Shown here piece by piece: positions 1-8,409 of a DNA stretch of 17,104 nt. This DNA is from UBA7236 sp964638865. Lineage in GTDB: Bacteria > Bacteroidota > Bacteroidia > Chitinophagales > BACL12. The DNA is taken from positions 1-17,104 of the forward strand of contig CAZXBG010000093.1 in the NCBI GenBank assembly GCA_964638865.1, written 5' to 3'. The first letter of the stretch is position 1; every line of letters begins with the position of its first letter. Made by a program: the position numbers and the translations under genes. Below the pieces are notes generated by a model. The model did not search any database, was not told the DNA's origin, and saw only the letters and a program-made list of their open reading frames with translations.

Positions 1-28
1 ACTCATTACTCATTACCTACCACTCATT
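1..28. repeat. Heptamer tandem repeat next to the ABC gene stop
   Basis: Four in-register 7-base units precede the ABC gene's stop codon on the plus strand: ACTCATT at 1-7 and 8-14, a divergent ACCTACC at 15-21, and ACTCATT at 22-28. Seen from the minus-strand gene, it lies immediately downstream of the TGA. The array touches the window edge, so its full length is unknown. No coding function is apparent. Confidence 0.6.
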
Positions 29-1822
29 TCATGAATTAACTTCTAATCTAACAAATTGCATATCATACAATTTCTTATAATATCCATTATGCGCTAAAAG
101 TTGTTCATGTGAACCTATTTCTTTTACTTCACCCTTATCGAGTACTAATATTTTATCGGCGCGCTGAATGGTGGATAAACGATGTGCAATAATGATGGAA
201 GTTCTGTTTGTAATAAGATTTTCAATTGCGTGTTGAATGATCTGTTCTGTTTCTGTATCTACGGAGGATGTTGCTTCATCCAGAATTAGTATTCCCGGTT
301 CAAATACTAAAGCGCGAATAAAAGAAATGAGTTGTCGCTGCCCGAGAGATAATGTTGCTCCGCGTTCCATCACATTGTAATTATAATTGCCTGGAAGTTG
401 CATAATAAATTCATGCGCTCCTAACATTTTTGCAGCATCTATTACCTTTTGTTTTGTAATGGTTTCGTTGCGAAGCGTGATATTATCCATAATTGTTCCG
501 GAAAATAAAAAAACATCCTGCAAAACCAACCCAATTTTTTTCCGCAGCGCAGTTAATTCATAATCGCGAATGGAAATATTATCAATTTTAATATCGCCTT
601 TTTGTATTTCGTAAAACCTGTTCAATATGCTTATAATAGAAGTTTTCCCTGCGCCCGTAGCACCAACAATGGCAAGTGTTTCCCCTGCATTTATTTGGAA
701 ATTAACATCCTTCAGTATCCAGTTTTCTTCTTTGTATGCAAACCAGACATTTTCAAAATCGATTTTGCCTCTAACCTTATCAGTATTTTGAGTTCCTTTA
801 TTTTCTATCTTTTCATCTGTATCCAATATTTTAAAAATGCGGTCACTGCTCACAACTCCCATTTGTAATGTATTGAATTTATCCGCCAGCATTCGCAACG
901 GCCGGAATAAAATAGTGAGGTATAAAATAAATGCATTGATATCACCAATGGTTGCCTTTCCTTCCAATACACTGTGCGCTCCTTTCCAAACCATAAGTGC
1001 AGTTGCAAAAGCAATAATAATTTCCACCACAGGAAAAAAAATAGAATAATACCATACTGATTTTATCTGTGCCGCTCTGTGTGTGCTGTTAATAGTTTTA
1101 AATTTTTCAAATTCCGAATCTTCTGCATTATAAATCTGAACGATCTTCATACCGGTAATGCGCTCTTGTAAAAAAGAATTCAAATGTGCAACAGCAGTGC
1201 GCACTTCCTGAAAAGTGCTTTTTATTCCTTCCTTAAAAACATAGGTTGCATAAATAATTAATGGAAAACTTACTAAACTTACTAATGTAAGTTGCCAATT
1301 TATAAAGAACATAAATAGGATAACAAAAACGATTGTTAAAAGGTCCGCAATAATCTGAATAGCACCCTCTGTAAAAACACTGTTAATTGTTTCAAGGTCG
1401 TTGATAGTTCTTGTTGTAGAAACACCTACTGGAGTATTATTAAAATAACTCAGTCGCAAACTGATCAAATGATTAAATACTTTTACCCGCAAATTTTTTA
1501 CTACACTTTGTCCCAACCAATTCGTGATATACAGAAAAAAATATTTACAAATAGATTCCGCAAAGAGTACAACTAGTGAGATAAGTGTGATGATGATCAA
1601 CCCATTATAATCATTCTTTAATATATACCTATCTACCGTAACGCCAACCAGATAGGGCCTTAGCGGCACAAGTATAGAGAGCACAATTGCCAGTCCCGAA
1701 GAAATAAAAAATTGTTTTTTAAAAGGGCCGGCATAGGACATGAGCCTACGGAATATTTTATAATCCGATTCGGAAATAAGTTGTGACTTGTTGGTTGACT
1801 TTATTTTCGATTCAGAGGCCAT
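29..1822 (-). CDS. ABC exporter, fused permease and ATPase (MsbA/MDR-like)
   Basis: A 597-residue half-transporter that should work as a dimer in the inner membrane, using ATP to export a substrate that cannot be told from sequence. The N-terminal part (about residues 35-310) is an ABC type-1 transmembrane domain with hydrophobic segments near 38-58, 75-98, 155-195 and 255-305. The C-terminal ATPase is complete: A-loop Y363, Walker A GATGAGKTS (387-395), Q-loop Q435, signature LSLGQ (491-495), Walker B ILILDE with catalytic E516, D-loop around 519-522 and switch H547. All catalytic residues are intact and the length is usual for this family. It lies 113 bases downstream of the amidohydrolase gene on the same strand, so it may be a separate unit; only a weak promoter-like CACCTTTG (1831-1838 on the complement) precedes the ATG. 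Lipid flippase, drug efflux and peptide export are all possible. Confidence 0.93.
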   Translation of the reverse strand: MASESKIKSTNKSQLISESDYKIFRRLMSYAGPFKKQFFISSGLAIVLSILVPLRPYLVGVTVDRYILKNDYNGLIIITLISLVVLFAESICKYFFLYITNWLGQSVVKNLRVKVFNHLISLRLSYFNNTPVGVSTTRTINDLETINSVFTEGAIQIIADLLTIVFVILFMFFINWQLTLVSLVSFPLIIYATYVFKEGIKSTFQEVRTAVAHLNSFLQERITGMKIVQIYNAEDSEFEKFKTINSTHRAAQIKSVWYYSIFFPVVEIIIAFATALMVWKGAHSVLEGKATIGDINAFILYLTILFRPLRMLADKFNTLQMGVVSSDRIFKILDTDEKIENKGTQNTDKVRGKIDFENVWFAYKEENWILKDVNFQINAGETLAIVGATGAGKTSIISILNRFYEIQKGDIKIDNISIRDYELTALRKKIGLVLQDVFLFSGTIMDNITLRNETITKQKVIDAAKMLGAHEFIMQLPGNYNYNVMERGATLSLGQRQLISFIRALVFEPGILILDEATSSVDTETEQIIQHAIENLITNRTSIIIAHRLSTIQRADKILVLDKGEVKEIGSHEQLLAHNGYYKKLYDMQFVRLEVNS

Positions 1823-1935
1823 TCGGGCTACAAAGGTGAGTGATTTTGTGAAATAATAAAATCAAAATCATACAATTATTACGAATAATAATAAAGAATT
1901 ATACAGGAGCCATCTGATATTTCTCTGATTATGGT

Positions 1936-3132
1936 TTAACCCATAAGTTCAGAAATAGCATTAAAAGCCATAAAACCCATTCCGGTTTTTATTGCATCTT
2001 CATCAATATTGAAAGTAGGGGTATGAATATTTGAAATAATTCCTTTTGCAGGATTTCCTGTTCCCAACCTATAAAAACACGCCGGAATTTCCTGCGAATA
2101 AAAAGCAAAGTCTTCTGCACCCATTCTAGGCGTTGTAGTTATCACATTATCCCTGCCCAAATAATTTACTGCTCTATCATAAACTCTGCGTGTTAATGCT
2201 TCCTCATTTTTTAAGACAGGATATCCCTTCACTATTTCTAACTCCAGTGTTCCTCCTAATCCTTCCACAACACCTCTTGCAATTTTTTCAATATCTGCAT
2301 GTGCTTTATTTCTGATATCTTCATCCAATGCTCTGAAAGTTCCTTCAATATATACAGAGTCGGGAATAACGTTGGTTGCGCCATTTGCAATTACTTTTCC
2401 AAAGGTGAGCACAGCTGGTTGAAAAGGGGAAATAATTCTGCTCACCACTTGTTGTAAGGCAACAAGCATTTGTGCAGCCATCATTACAGGATCTTTCGTT
2501 TCATGCGGATAAGCACCGTGACCACCTTTTCCTTTTATGGTAATATATATTTCATCTGTACTAGCTAACATGGTACCGAAACAGAATGCAATTTTACCTG
2601 CTTCAAATGGTGTGAAAACATGTTGAGCTATTATACTTTCAACCTCAGGGTTTTTTAAAACTCCTTCCTCTATCATTACTTTTGCGCCGCCTGGTAATTT
2701 TTCTTCTGAGGGTTGAAATATTAATTTAATACTTCCTTCAAATTCCGTTTTTAAACCATTCAATATTTTCCCTGCACCCAATAAACAACTTGTATGTACA
2801 TCGTGACCGCATGCATGCATTACACCTTGATTTTGTGATTTGTAATCCACTTCATTTAATTCCTGAATTGGAAGTGCATCCATATCGGCACGCAATGCAA
2901 TAATTTTTTTGGATGGATTTTTTCCTTCAATTATTGCAACTACTCCTGTTTTTGCAATATTATTTTTGAAGGAAATTCCATATTCCGTTAATTTTTTCTG
3001 AATAAATGCAGAGGTTTCAAACTCCTGAAAAGAAAGTTCAGGATGTTGGTGTAAGTATCGACGACAATCGCGAATCTCTTCAAAATTTGCTAAAGCAAGT
3101 AACTTAATTTTTTCTGCGAAATGTTCACTCAT
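1936..3132 (-). CDS. M20-family metal-dependent amidohydrolase
   Basis: A 398-residue enzyme of the M20D type (N-acyl-amino-acid, hippurate or IAA-conjugate amidohydrolase), which cleaves acyl groups from amino acids. The family signatures are in order: RRYLHQHPELSFQE (24-37), ALRADMDALPI (79-89), MHACGHD (105-111), the EE pair at 143-144, H171, a dimerisation-domain GKGGHGAYPH (201-210), MGAEDFAFY (337-345) and NIHTPTF (368-374). The expected metal ligands C107, H109, E144, H171 and H370 are all present. There is no signal peptide, so it is probably cytoplasmic. Its ATG overlaps the stop of the upstream SPOR gene by the four bases ATGA, which suggests translational coupling. Substrate cannot be decided; a peptide or N-acyl amino acid is most likely. 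Confidence 0.92.
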   Translation of the reverse strand: MSEHFAEKIKLLALANFEEIRDCRRYLHQHPELSFQEFETSAFIQKKLTEYGISFKNNIAKTGVVAIIEGKNPSKKIIALRADMDALPIQELNEVDYKSQNQGVMHACGHDVHTSCLLGAGKILNGLKTEFEGSIKLIFQPSEEKLPGGAKVMIEEGVLKNPEVESIIAQHVFTPFEAGKIAFCFGTMLASTDEIYITIKGKGGHGAYPHETKDPVMMAAQMLVALQQVVSRIISPFQPAVLTFGKVIANGATNVIPDSVYIEGTFRALDEDIRNKAHADIEKIARGVVEGLGGTLELEIVKGYPVLKNEEALTRRVYDRAVNYLGRDNVITTTPRMGAEDFAFYSQEIPACFYRLGTGNPAKGIISNIHTPTFNIDEDAIKTGMGFMAFNAISELMG

Positions 3133-3515
3133 TGCTCAGCGATATTGATTAGGTCTTTTACAATATATGCGCTTGGATATTCTGTTATGAGTTCCTGCAG
3201 ATCGCGATTGGCATCAAAACGATTGGTGTAATTTCCAATTCGCACTTTATAATTTGGTGCCTCAAAAACGATACTTGCATTGTAATCGGAATATCGCTGT
3301 AAAAAAAGTGCCTTTGCATCCTTTGCAGAGATAAGACTTGTTCCAGCGGATACTTGTATCCGATAGCCGGGAAGTTCGCCATGTTCTTTGTTGAAAAAGA
3401 TATGTTTTTCCACTAAAGCGCCCGCTCCTGCATTGTCTTTTATTGTAATAGTCCCGGTTTGGCCAAAACAGCCTAAACGGACAAATAATAAAATCAATGT
3501 GATATTTAATTTCAT
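3129..3515 (-). CDS. Small exported SPOR-domain protein
   Basis: I start this gene at the ATG at 3515, giving 128 residues that begin with a signal peptide, MKLNITLILLFVRLGCFGQ, probably cleaved after the Q at 19. A longer reading from 3662 would add 49 residues, put the signal peptide inside the protein and overlap the barrel gene, so I reject it. Residues about 50-124 look like a SPOR domain: GYRIQVSAGTS, then an alpha-helical stretch, then YKVRIGNYTNRFDANRDL and PSAYIVKD. SPOR domains in other bacteria bind denuded peptidoglycan glycan strands, so a periplasmic or cell-wall role is inferred. A cysteine at 16 sits in RLGC, a poor lipobox, so a lipoprotein is less likely. It lies 31 bases after the barrel gene and overlaps the amidohydrolase start by ATGA. 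Confidence 0.82.
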   Translation of the reverse strand: MKLNITLILLFVRLGCFGQTGTITIKDNAGAGALVEKHIFFNKEHGELPGYRIQVSAGTSLISAKDAKALFLQRYSDYNASIVFEAPNYKVRIGNYTNRFDANRDLQELITEYPSAYIVKDLINIAEQ

Positions 3516-3546
3516 TCTGAAAATTATAACGCTAAAGTAATAATAA

Positions 3547-4134
3547 TTATTTAGTCCGTTGCCAATCACTAAAACGGTATCCAAACCCAATGCTTGCCTT
3601 ATAATTGAAACTTCTGCTGTCAAAATTAAAATTATCGAATGTATTCTGATGTGCAAACCCAACTCCGCCTTTCATAATAAGATAAAAATTCTTGTAAACA
3701 TCGGTTGTAAATCCAACCCCTATTGTTTCTGTAAAAGTATTAAAAGGAATGCCATTGGGATCATAGGCAACAATACTACCGTACGAAGAGCCATTGCGAT
3801 TACTACAATATTGATAGTTTAGGTCAAAAAAAACAAAGGGCTCTATTTCTGAGTTTTTGGGATAAAAAACATAATTATAATTAAGATTTAATCCAAAATA
3901 CTCGTTCGGAGCATCCGGTTTTAATTGCCACGGTGTACCTGCATCAGTTCCAGCAGCATAACCCTGGTTAATATTCAATCCGCCACCAAAACGGTGATGA
4001 AACGATGTATATTCACCGCCAAGTGTGTAATACAAGCCCGGCCCTGTTGCATTAAAGCTTCCCGAAATGGAAAGTTGAGAAAACAAGTGTGTCGCAGAAA
4101 CTAAAATGATGGCCAAAAGTGCTAATTTTTGCAT
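3547..4134 (-). CDS. Unrecognised outer-membrane beta-barrel-like protein
   Basis: A 195-residue protein of unrecognised family. It has a clear signal peptide, MQKLALLAIILVSATHLFSQ, cleaved after Q20. The mature part alternates aromatic and small or polar residues (LYYTLGGEYT, HHRFGGGLNI, YFGLNLNYNYVF, FVFFDLNYQY, TIGVGFTTDV, FYLIMKGGVGF, YKASIGFGYRF), a pattern typical of antiparallel outer-membrane strands; I count about eight candidate strands. The chain ends GFGYRFSDWQRTK, so a terminal aromatic strand is followed by a short tail. It sits 45 bases after deoC and 31 bases before the SPOR gene, so it is probably co-transcribed with both. No ligand or pore function can be named. A lipid-facing small barrel (OmpX/OmpW-sized) is the best structural guess. 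Confidence 0.72.
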   Translation of the reverse strand: MQKLALLAIILVSATHLFSQLSISGSFNATGPGLYYTLGGEYTSFHHRFGGGLNINQGYAAGTDAGTPWQLKPDAPNEYFGLNLNYNYVFYPKNSEIEPFVFFDLNYQYCSNRNGSSYGSIVAYDPNGIPFNTFTETIGVGFTTDVYKNFYLIMKGGVGFAHQNTFDNFNFDSRSFNYKASIGFGYRFSDWQRTK

Positions 4135-4179
4135 AGTCGTAATTTAGGGTTTGACAACTGGAACGAAATTAGAGTTACA

Positions 4180-4836
4180 TTATTTCACATCTGTCATCAA
4201 TTCCACACCTTTGGAAGTACCAATCCTATCGGCACCTGCCTCTACCAATTCCTCGGCAAATGCTTTCGTTTTAATTCCTCCGGAGGCTTTTATCTTTATT
4301 TTTGCCTTCAATGCCTCACGCAAATTTCTTATCGTTTCTACATCTGCTCCGGGACCATTCACACCAGTTGAAGTTTTTACATAATCCACATTAAACTCAT
4401 TGGCGATCTTGCAGATTAGATCAATTTCTATTTCCGACATTAATCCGGTTTCGATAATAATTTTAATTACCTTATTTTCTGCATGCACCAGTTTTGTTAT
4501 GGTCTCAATTTCATTTTCAACAGTATCCCAATCATTATTTTTTACCGCAGCAATATTAATTACCATATCTAAATGATCTGCACCTTTTGCCAAAGCGTCT
4601 TCGGCTTCTTCAAATTTACTGATGAGTGAGGAATAACCATAAGGAAATCCAATTACAGTAACTATATCAATTCCGGTATCTGCAAGAATAGGAACAACAT
4701 CACCCAAAAAATATGTCGGTACGCAAACACCTGCAAAATGATATTGAATTGCTTCTTCACATAATTTTTGTATCTCCGCAATCGTAATATCCGGCTTGAG
4801 AATGGTGTGTTCGATGTATTTATTTAAATTTTCCAT
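4180..4836 (-). CDS. deoC: Deoxyribose-phosphate aldolase
   Basis: A 218-residue class I aldolase that splits 2-deoxy-D-ribose 5-phosphate into glyceraldehyde 3-phosphate and acetaldehyde, the last step of deoxynucleoside salvage, in the cytoplasm. The Schiff-base lysine is K154 in DYVKTSTG (151-158). The second active-site lysine is K183 in KIKASGGIKT (181-190), and the catalytic aspartate is D90 in ADHLDMVINI (87-96). The start region, YIEHTILKPD, matches the usual N-terminus of the family and the length is normal for the short bacterial form. It lies 91 bases downstream of secA and heads a close run with the barrel, SPOR and amidohydrolase genes. The link between nucleoside catabolism and those envelope genes is not obvious from the sequence. 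Confidence 0.95.
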   Translation of the reverse strand: MENLNKYIEHTILKPDITIAEIQKLCEEAIQYHFAGVCVPTYFLGDVVPILADTGIDIVTVIGFPYGYSSLISKFEEAEDALAKGADHLDMVINIAAVKNNDWDTVENEIETITKLVHAENKVIKIIIETGLMSEIEIDLICKIANEFNVDYVKTSTGVNGPGADVETIRNLREALKAKIKIKASGGIKTKAFAEELVEAGADRIGTSKGVELMTDVK

Positions 4837-4927
4837 CTATAAAAAATAATTGCCATTTGGCGCTGTTCCATTCATAATTCTCCATTAATTTCCTCCTTCC
4901 CTCTTTCTGCATTGTCAATTAATTCCC
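4837..4927. other. secA-deoC spacer with repeat-like ATGGAG/ATGAATGG motifs
   Basis: A 91-base spacer. Read on the minus strand it contains GGAAGGAGGAAATTA directly before an ATG at 4885, opening a 21-codon reading frame that ends in TAA at 4820-4822, inside the start of deoC and out of frame with it. The peptide (MENYEWNSAKWQLFF...) looks like nothing known. The short motifs ATGGAGAAT and TATGAATGG resemble low-complexity spacer sequence in Bacteroidota. A very short GCC-AAAT-GGC stem (4851-4860) followed by a T-run could be a weak terminator for secA. None of these is strong. Confidence 0.35.
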
Positions 4928-7900
4928 CTATTCTTCTTTTCCGTGACAATTTTTATATTTTTTCCCGCTTCCACAAGGGCAGGTATCATTTCTACCTACC
5001 TTTTTTTCAACGCGAATGGGTTCTATTGCTTTTTTTTCTTGCTGAGCAGGGCCGCGGTTTCCGGGAGCAGCACCGCCGTCATCACGCGTTTCTTTTAAAT
5101 TGCTCATATCCGTACGTTTTTGAGGTGCAGCCGTGCGCACATCATCGGCAGTTTTAAGAGGAACATAACCCTTAAATAAAAAGGAAACGATCTCCTTATT
5201 TAATTCACTCAGCATTTTTTTGAACATATTAAATGCTTCGAACTTATAAATTAAGAGTGGATCTTTTTGTTCGTAAGTTGCATTTTGTACCGATTGTTTC
5301 AGGTCATCCATATTGCGAAGATGATCTTTCCAGTGATCATCAATTACAATTAAACTTATCATACGTTCAATTGCAATATTTATCTCATCACCATTTGTAT
5401 CATTTGCTCTAACCAAATTCACCATTACATTTAAACCTTTTCTTCCATCGGTAAATGGCACAATAACATTTTCGAGTGTTTCACCGCGTGAAGTATAAAG
5501 ATCTTTAACCAGAGGATACACTTTATTTAAAACTGCCTGGCATTTGCGTTTGTAATATTCTTTTGCATTGCCATATAATTTATCGGTAATCATTTCCGGT
5601 TTATCACTTTCAAATTCCTTTTTAGAAATTTCGGGTTCCAAACTGAAGTAACGAATCACATCCAAAGTAAAGGCCTCGTAATCTTTACTATCAACATGTG
5701 TATTTACCAATTCGTCGCAGAGATCATAAATAGTATTATTTAAATCGATTGTTAACCTTTCTCCTGATAGTGCGTGATTTCTTTTTTGATAAACAAGAGA
5801 ACGCTGATTATTCATTACATCATCATATTCCAATAATCTCTTTCTAATTCCAAAGTTATTTTCCTCCACTTTTTTCTGTGCGCGTTCAATAGACCTTGTG
5901 ATCATTCGATGCTGAATTACTTCGCCTTCTTTATATCCCATGGTATCCATTACCTTGGCGATTCTTTCACTTCCGAATAAACGCATTAAGTTATCCTCCA
6001 AGGAAACATAAAATTCGCTGGAACCGGGATCCCCCTGGCGTCCCGAACGTCCACGCAACTGCCTGTCCACACGACGAGATTCATGTCGTTCTGTACCTAT
6101 AATTGCCAATCCACCTGCATCAACAACTCCAACTCCTAATTTAATATCCGTTCCGCGACCAGCCATGTTTGTTGCAATAGTTACCGAACCAGCCTTACCT
6201 GCATCTGCAACAATTTCAGCCTCACGCTGATGTTGTTTGGCATTTAATACATTGTGTTTAACACCTTTCATCTGTAACATTCTGCTCAGTAATTCACTTA
6301 CTTCCACAGAGGTTGTTCCAACTAACACAGGACGAGCATCATTCACTAATTGTTGAATACGATCAATTACAGCGAGGTATTTTTCTTTACGTGTTTTATA
6401 AACGTAATCTTCAATATCTTTTCTGATGATATTTCTGTTTGTTGGAATTGCAGTTACATCCAATTTATATATTTCCCAAAATTCTCCCGCTTCTGTTTCT
6501 GCTGTTCCGGTCATGCCGCATAATTTATGAAACATGCGGAAATAATTTTGTAAAGTAATAGTCGCATATGTTTGTGTTAATGCTTCCACTTTTACATTTT
6601 CTTTTGCTTCAATTGCCTGATGTAGTCCATCGCTATATCTTCTTCCTTCCAAAATACGACCTGTTTGTTCATCTACAATTTTCACCTTGCTATCCATCAC
6701 TACATATTCCACATCTTTTTCAAAAACGGTATATGCTTTTAATAATTGCTGCACAGAGTGAATACGTTCGCTTTTAACTGCAAAATCTTGCATAAGCTGA
6801 TCTTTTGCAGCTACTTGTTCTTCTTTAGTTTGTGCATTGCGATCTATTTCTGCAATCATAGCTCCCACATCGGGAATAATAAAAAATGTTGGATCATCAC
6901 CACCTTCGGTAATTAATTCTATTCCTTTATCGGTAAGGTCAACAGAATTTTGTTTTTCTTCAATAACAAAAAACAAGTCGCTGTCAATTTCCGGCATACG
7001 TTTATTGTGCTCCGAAATATATACCCCTTCTGTATCGCTTAATAATCTTCTTACACCCTCTTCACTCAACAATTTAATGAGTGCATTATTTTTGGGCAAT
7101 GCACGATGTGCACGGAAAAGATGAATACCACCTTCTTTAGTTTTTCCTGCCTCAATTAATTTTCTTGCTTCCGTTAAATTAAAAGTAAATACTTTTTTCT
7201 GTGCTTCAATTAATTTATTGATACGCGGTTTTAAAACATTATACACTTCTGCATCACCACCTTTTGGAACCGGGCCGGAAATTATCAATGGCGTTCTTGC
7301 ATCATCCACCAAAACGGAATCGACCTCATCTACCATGGCGTAGTGATGTTTGCGCTGTACTTTTTCATCAACGGTACGCACCATATTATCTCTCAGATAA
7401 TCGAAACCGAATTCATTGTTGGTACCATAGGTAAGATCAGCTAAATATGCATTTCTTCTATCCGTAGAATTTGGTTGATATTGATCGATACAATCGACAC
7501 GCATTCCTAAAAAGTTGAAAATAGGAGCATTCCATTCAGCATCACGACGAGCGAGGTAATTATTTACCGTTACAATATGAATTCCTTCACCGGGCAATGC
7601 ATTTAAATATGCAGGTAAAGTTGCAACCAAAGTTTTTCCTTCCCCTGTTGCCATCTCCGATATCTTACCCTGATGTAAAACAATTCCCCCAATTAGTTGC
7701 ACATCGTAATGCACCATGTTCCATTTTATAGGAACACCTGCTGCTTCCCATTCATTTTTATAAATGGCTTTATCTCCATGAATGGTAACAAAATCATTAT
7801 TAACAGAAAGATCGCGGTCCAATTGTGTTGCTGTTGATTCAATTTCTGTGTGTTCGGTAAAACGGTGCGCAGTTTCCTTCATTACTGCAAATGCTTCAGG

Positions 7901-8236
7901 AAGTATAATCAACAGGATCTCTTCAATCTTATTATTTCTTTCCTTCATCAACTCATCTATTTCTTTATAGATCTCGTCTTTGCGATCTATGTCTTCGAGT
8001 TGAGGGGAGTCTGGTTCCGACTTTAGCATTTGGATGCGGTCGTCAATTTCCTTTAAATGGTCTTTTATTCGCCGTCTGAACATAGGCGTTTTATTGCGGA
8101 GTTCATCATTGGAGATTTTTTCAAGTTTTGCATATTCTTCTTTTATCTGCTCAACCAGAGGCATTATAGCCTTTATGTCTTTCTCGTATTTATTACCACC
8201 AAATAATTTGGAGAGTACGTTGGATATTAAACTCAT
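4928..8236 (-). CDS. secA: Preprotein translocase ATPase SecA
   Basis: The 1102-residue motor of the Sec pathway, which pushes unfolded preproteins through SecYEG at the inner membrane. Seen in order: Walker A MATGEGKT (195-202), DEVD box (303-306) within MVDEVDSVLVDDARTPL, TNMAGRGTDI with the arginine-finger region (689-698), QLRGRSGRQGDPG (726-738), the scaffold-helix motif IDDHWKDHL (965-973), and a C-terminal zinc-binding SEC-C motif with C1086, C1088, C1097 and H1098. It is about 200 residues longer than E. coli SecA (901, from memory); roughly 90 extra residues lie before Walker A and roughly 90 between the DEVD box and the arginine finger. Long forms are usual in Bacteroidota. Its own promoter and leader hairpin lie upstream. 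It supplies the first export step for the signal-peptide proteins in this window. Confidence 0.98.
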   Translation of the reverse strand: MSLISNVLSKLFGGNKYEKDIKAIMPLVEQIKEEYAKLEKISNDELRNKTPMFRRRIKDHLKEIDDRIQMLKSEPDSPQLEDIDRKDEIYKEIDELMKERNNKIEEILLIILPEAFAVMKETAHRFTEHTEIESTATQLDRDLSVNNDFVTIHGDKAIYKNEWEAAGVPIKWNMVHYDVQLIGGIVLHQGKISEMATGEGKTLVATLPAYLNALPGEGIHIVTVNNYLARRDAEWNAPIFNFLGMRVDCIDQYQPNSTDRRNAYLADLTYGTNNEFGFDYLRDNMVRTVDEKVQRKHHYAMVDEVDSVLVDDARTPLIISGPVPKGGDAEVYNVLKPRINKLIEAQKKVFTFNLTEARKLIEAGKTKEGGIHLFRAHRALPKNNALIKLLSEEGVRRLLSDTEGVYISEHNKRMPEIDSDLFFVIEEKQNSVDLTDKGIELITEGGDDPTFFIIPDVGAMIAEIDRNAQTKEEQVAAKDQLMQDFAVKSERIHSVQQLLKAYTVFEKDVEYVVMDSKVKIVDEQTGRILEGRRYSDGLHQAIEAKENVKVEALTQTYATITLQNYFRMFHKLCGMTGTAETEAGEFWEIYKLDVTAIPTNRNIIRKDIEDYVYKTRKEKYLAVIDRIQQLVNDARPVLVGTTSVEVSELLSRMLQMKGVKHNVLNAKQHQREAEIVADAGKAGSVTIATNMAGRGTDIKLGVGVVDAGGLAIIGTERHESRRVDRQLRGRSGRQGDPGSSEFYVSLEDNLMRLFGSERIAKVMDTMGYKEGEVIQHRMITRSIERAQKKVEENNFGIRKRLLEYDDVMNNQRSLVYQKRNHALSGERLTIDLNNTIYDLCDELVNTHVDSKDYEAFTLDVIRYFSLEPEISKKEFESDKPEMITDKLYGNAKEYYKRKCQAVLNKVYPLVKDLYTSRGETLENVIVPFTDGRKGLNVMVNLVRANDTNGDEINIAIERMISLIVIDDHWKDHLRNMDDLKQSVQNATYEQKDPLLIYKFEAFNMFKKMLSELNKEIVSFLFKGYVPLKTADDVRTAAPQKRTDMSNLKETRDDGGAAPGNRGPAQQEKKAIEPIRVEKKVGRNDTCPCGSGKKYKNCHGKEE

Positions 8237-8261
8237 AGATCTTTTTACTCAATTTATGGTT

Positions 8262-8289
8262 TGCAGGAAGGCAAAAGTCGTTCCCTGCA
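8262..8289 (-). promoter_or_regulatory. Stem-loop in the secA leader
   Basis: Arms TGCAGGAA (8262-8269) and TTCCCTGCA (8281-8289) pair with one bulged base around an 11-base loop. If transcription starts a few bases after the promoter box at 8297-8304, this hairpin sits at or very near the 5' end of the secA message, about 25 bases before the ATG. It could affect message stability or translation. It is short, so chance remains possible. Confidence 0.4.
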
Positions 8290-8296
8290 TGAAGTG

Positions 8297-8304
8297 CAAA
8301 GATA
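8297..8304 (-). promoter_or_regulatory. secA promoter, -7 box TATCTTTG
   Basis: On the minus strand TATCTTTG is an exact match to TAnnTTTG, the -7 element used by the primary sigma factor of Bacteroidota. It lies about 60 bases before the secA ATG. No convincing TTTG appears at the expected -33 spacing; a T-rich ACCTTTTT lies somewhat closer. The predicted start is around 8291-8293, giving a leader of about 55 bases. Confidence 0.55.
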
Positions 8305-8409
8305 GGGATTGTAAAAAGGTATCTCTTATTTTTAACGGATGTATAGCCAAAATTGCCCTCAAATAGCTATGAATATGTGATTGTATTAGCTTTACAGCGA
8401 AATTCTGAC

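Noticed and set aside
602..1049. Plus-strand open frames inside the ABC exporter gene
   Set aside because: They lie antisense to conserved ATPase and membrane segments and encode no recognisable protein.
6568..8366. Plus-strand open frames inside secA and its upstream region
   Set aside because: Antisense shadows of a highly conserved gene, with low-complexity translations.
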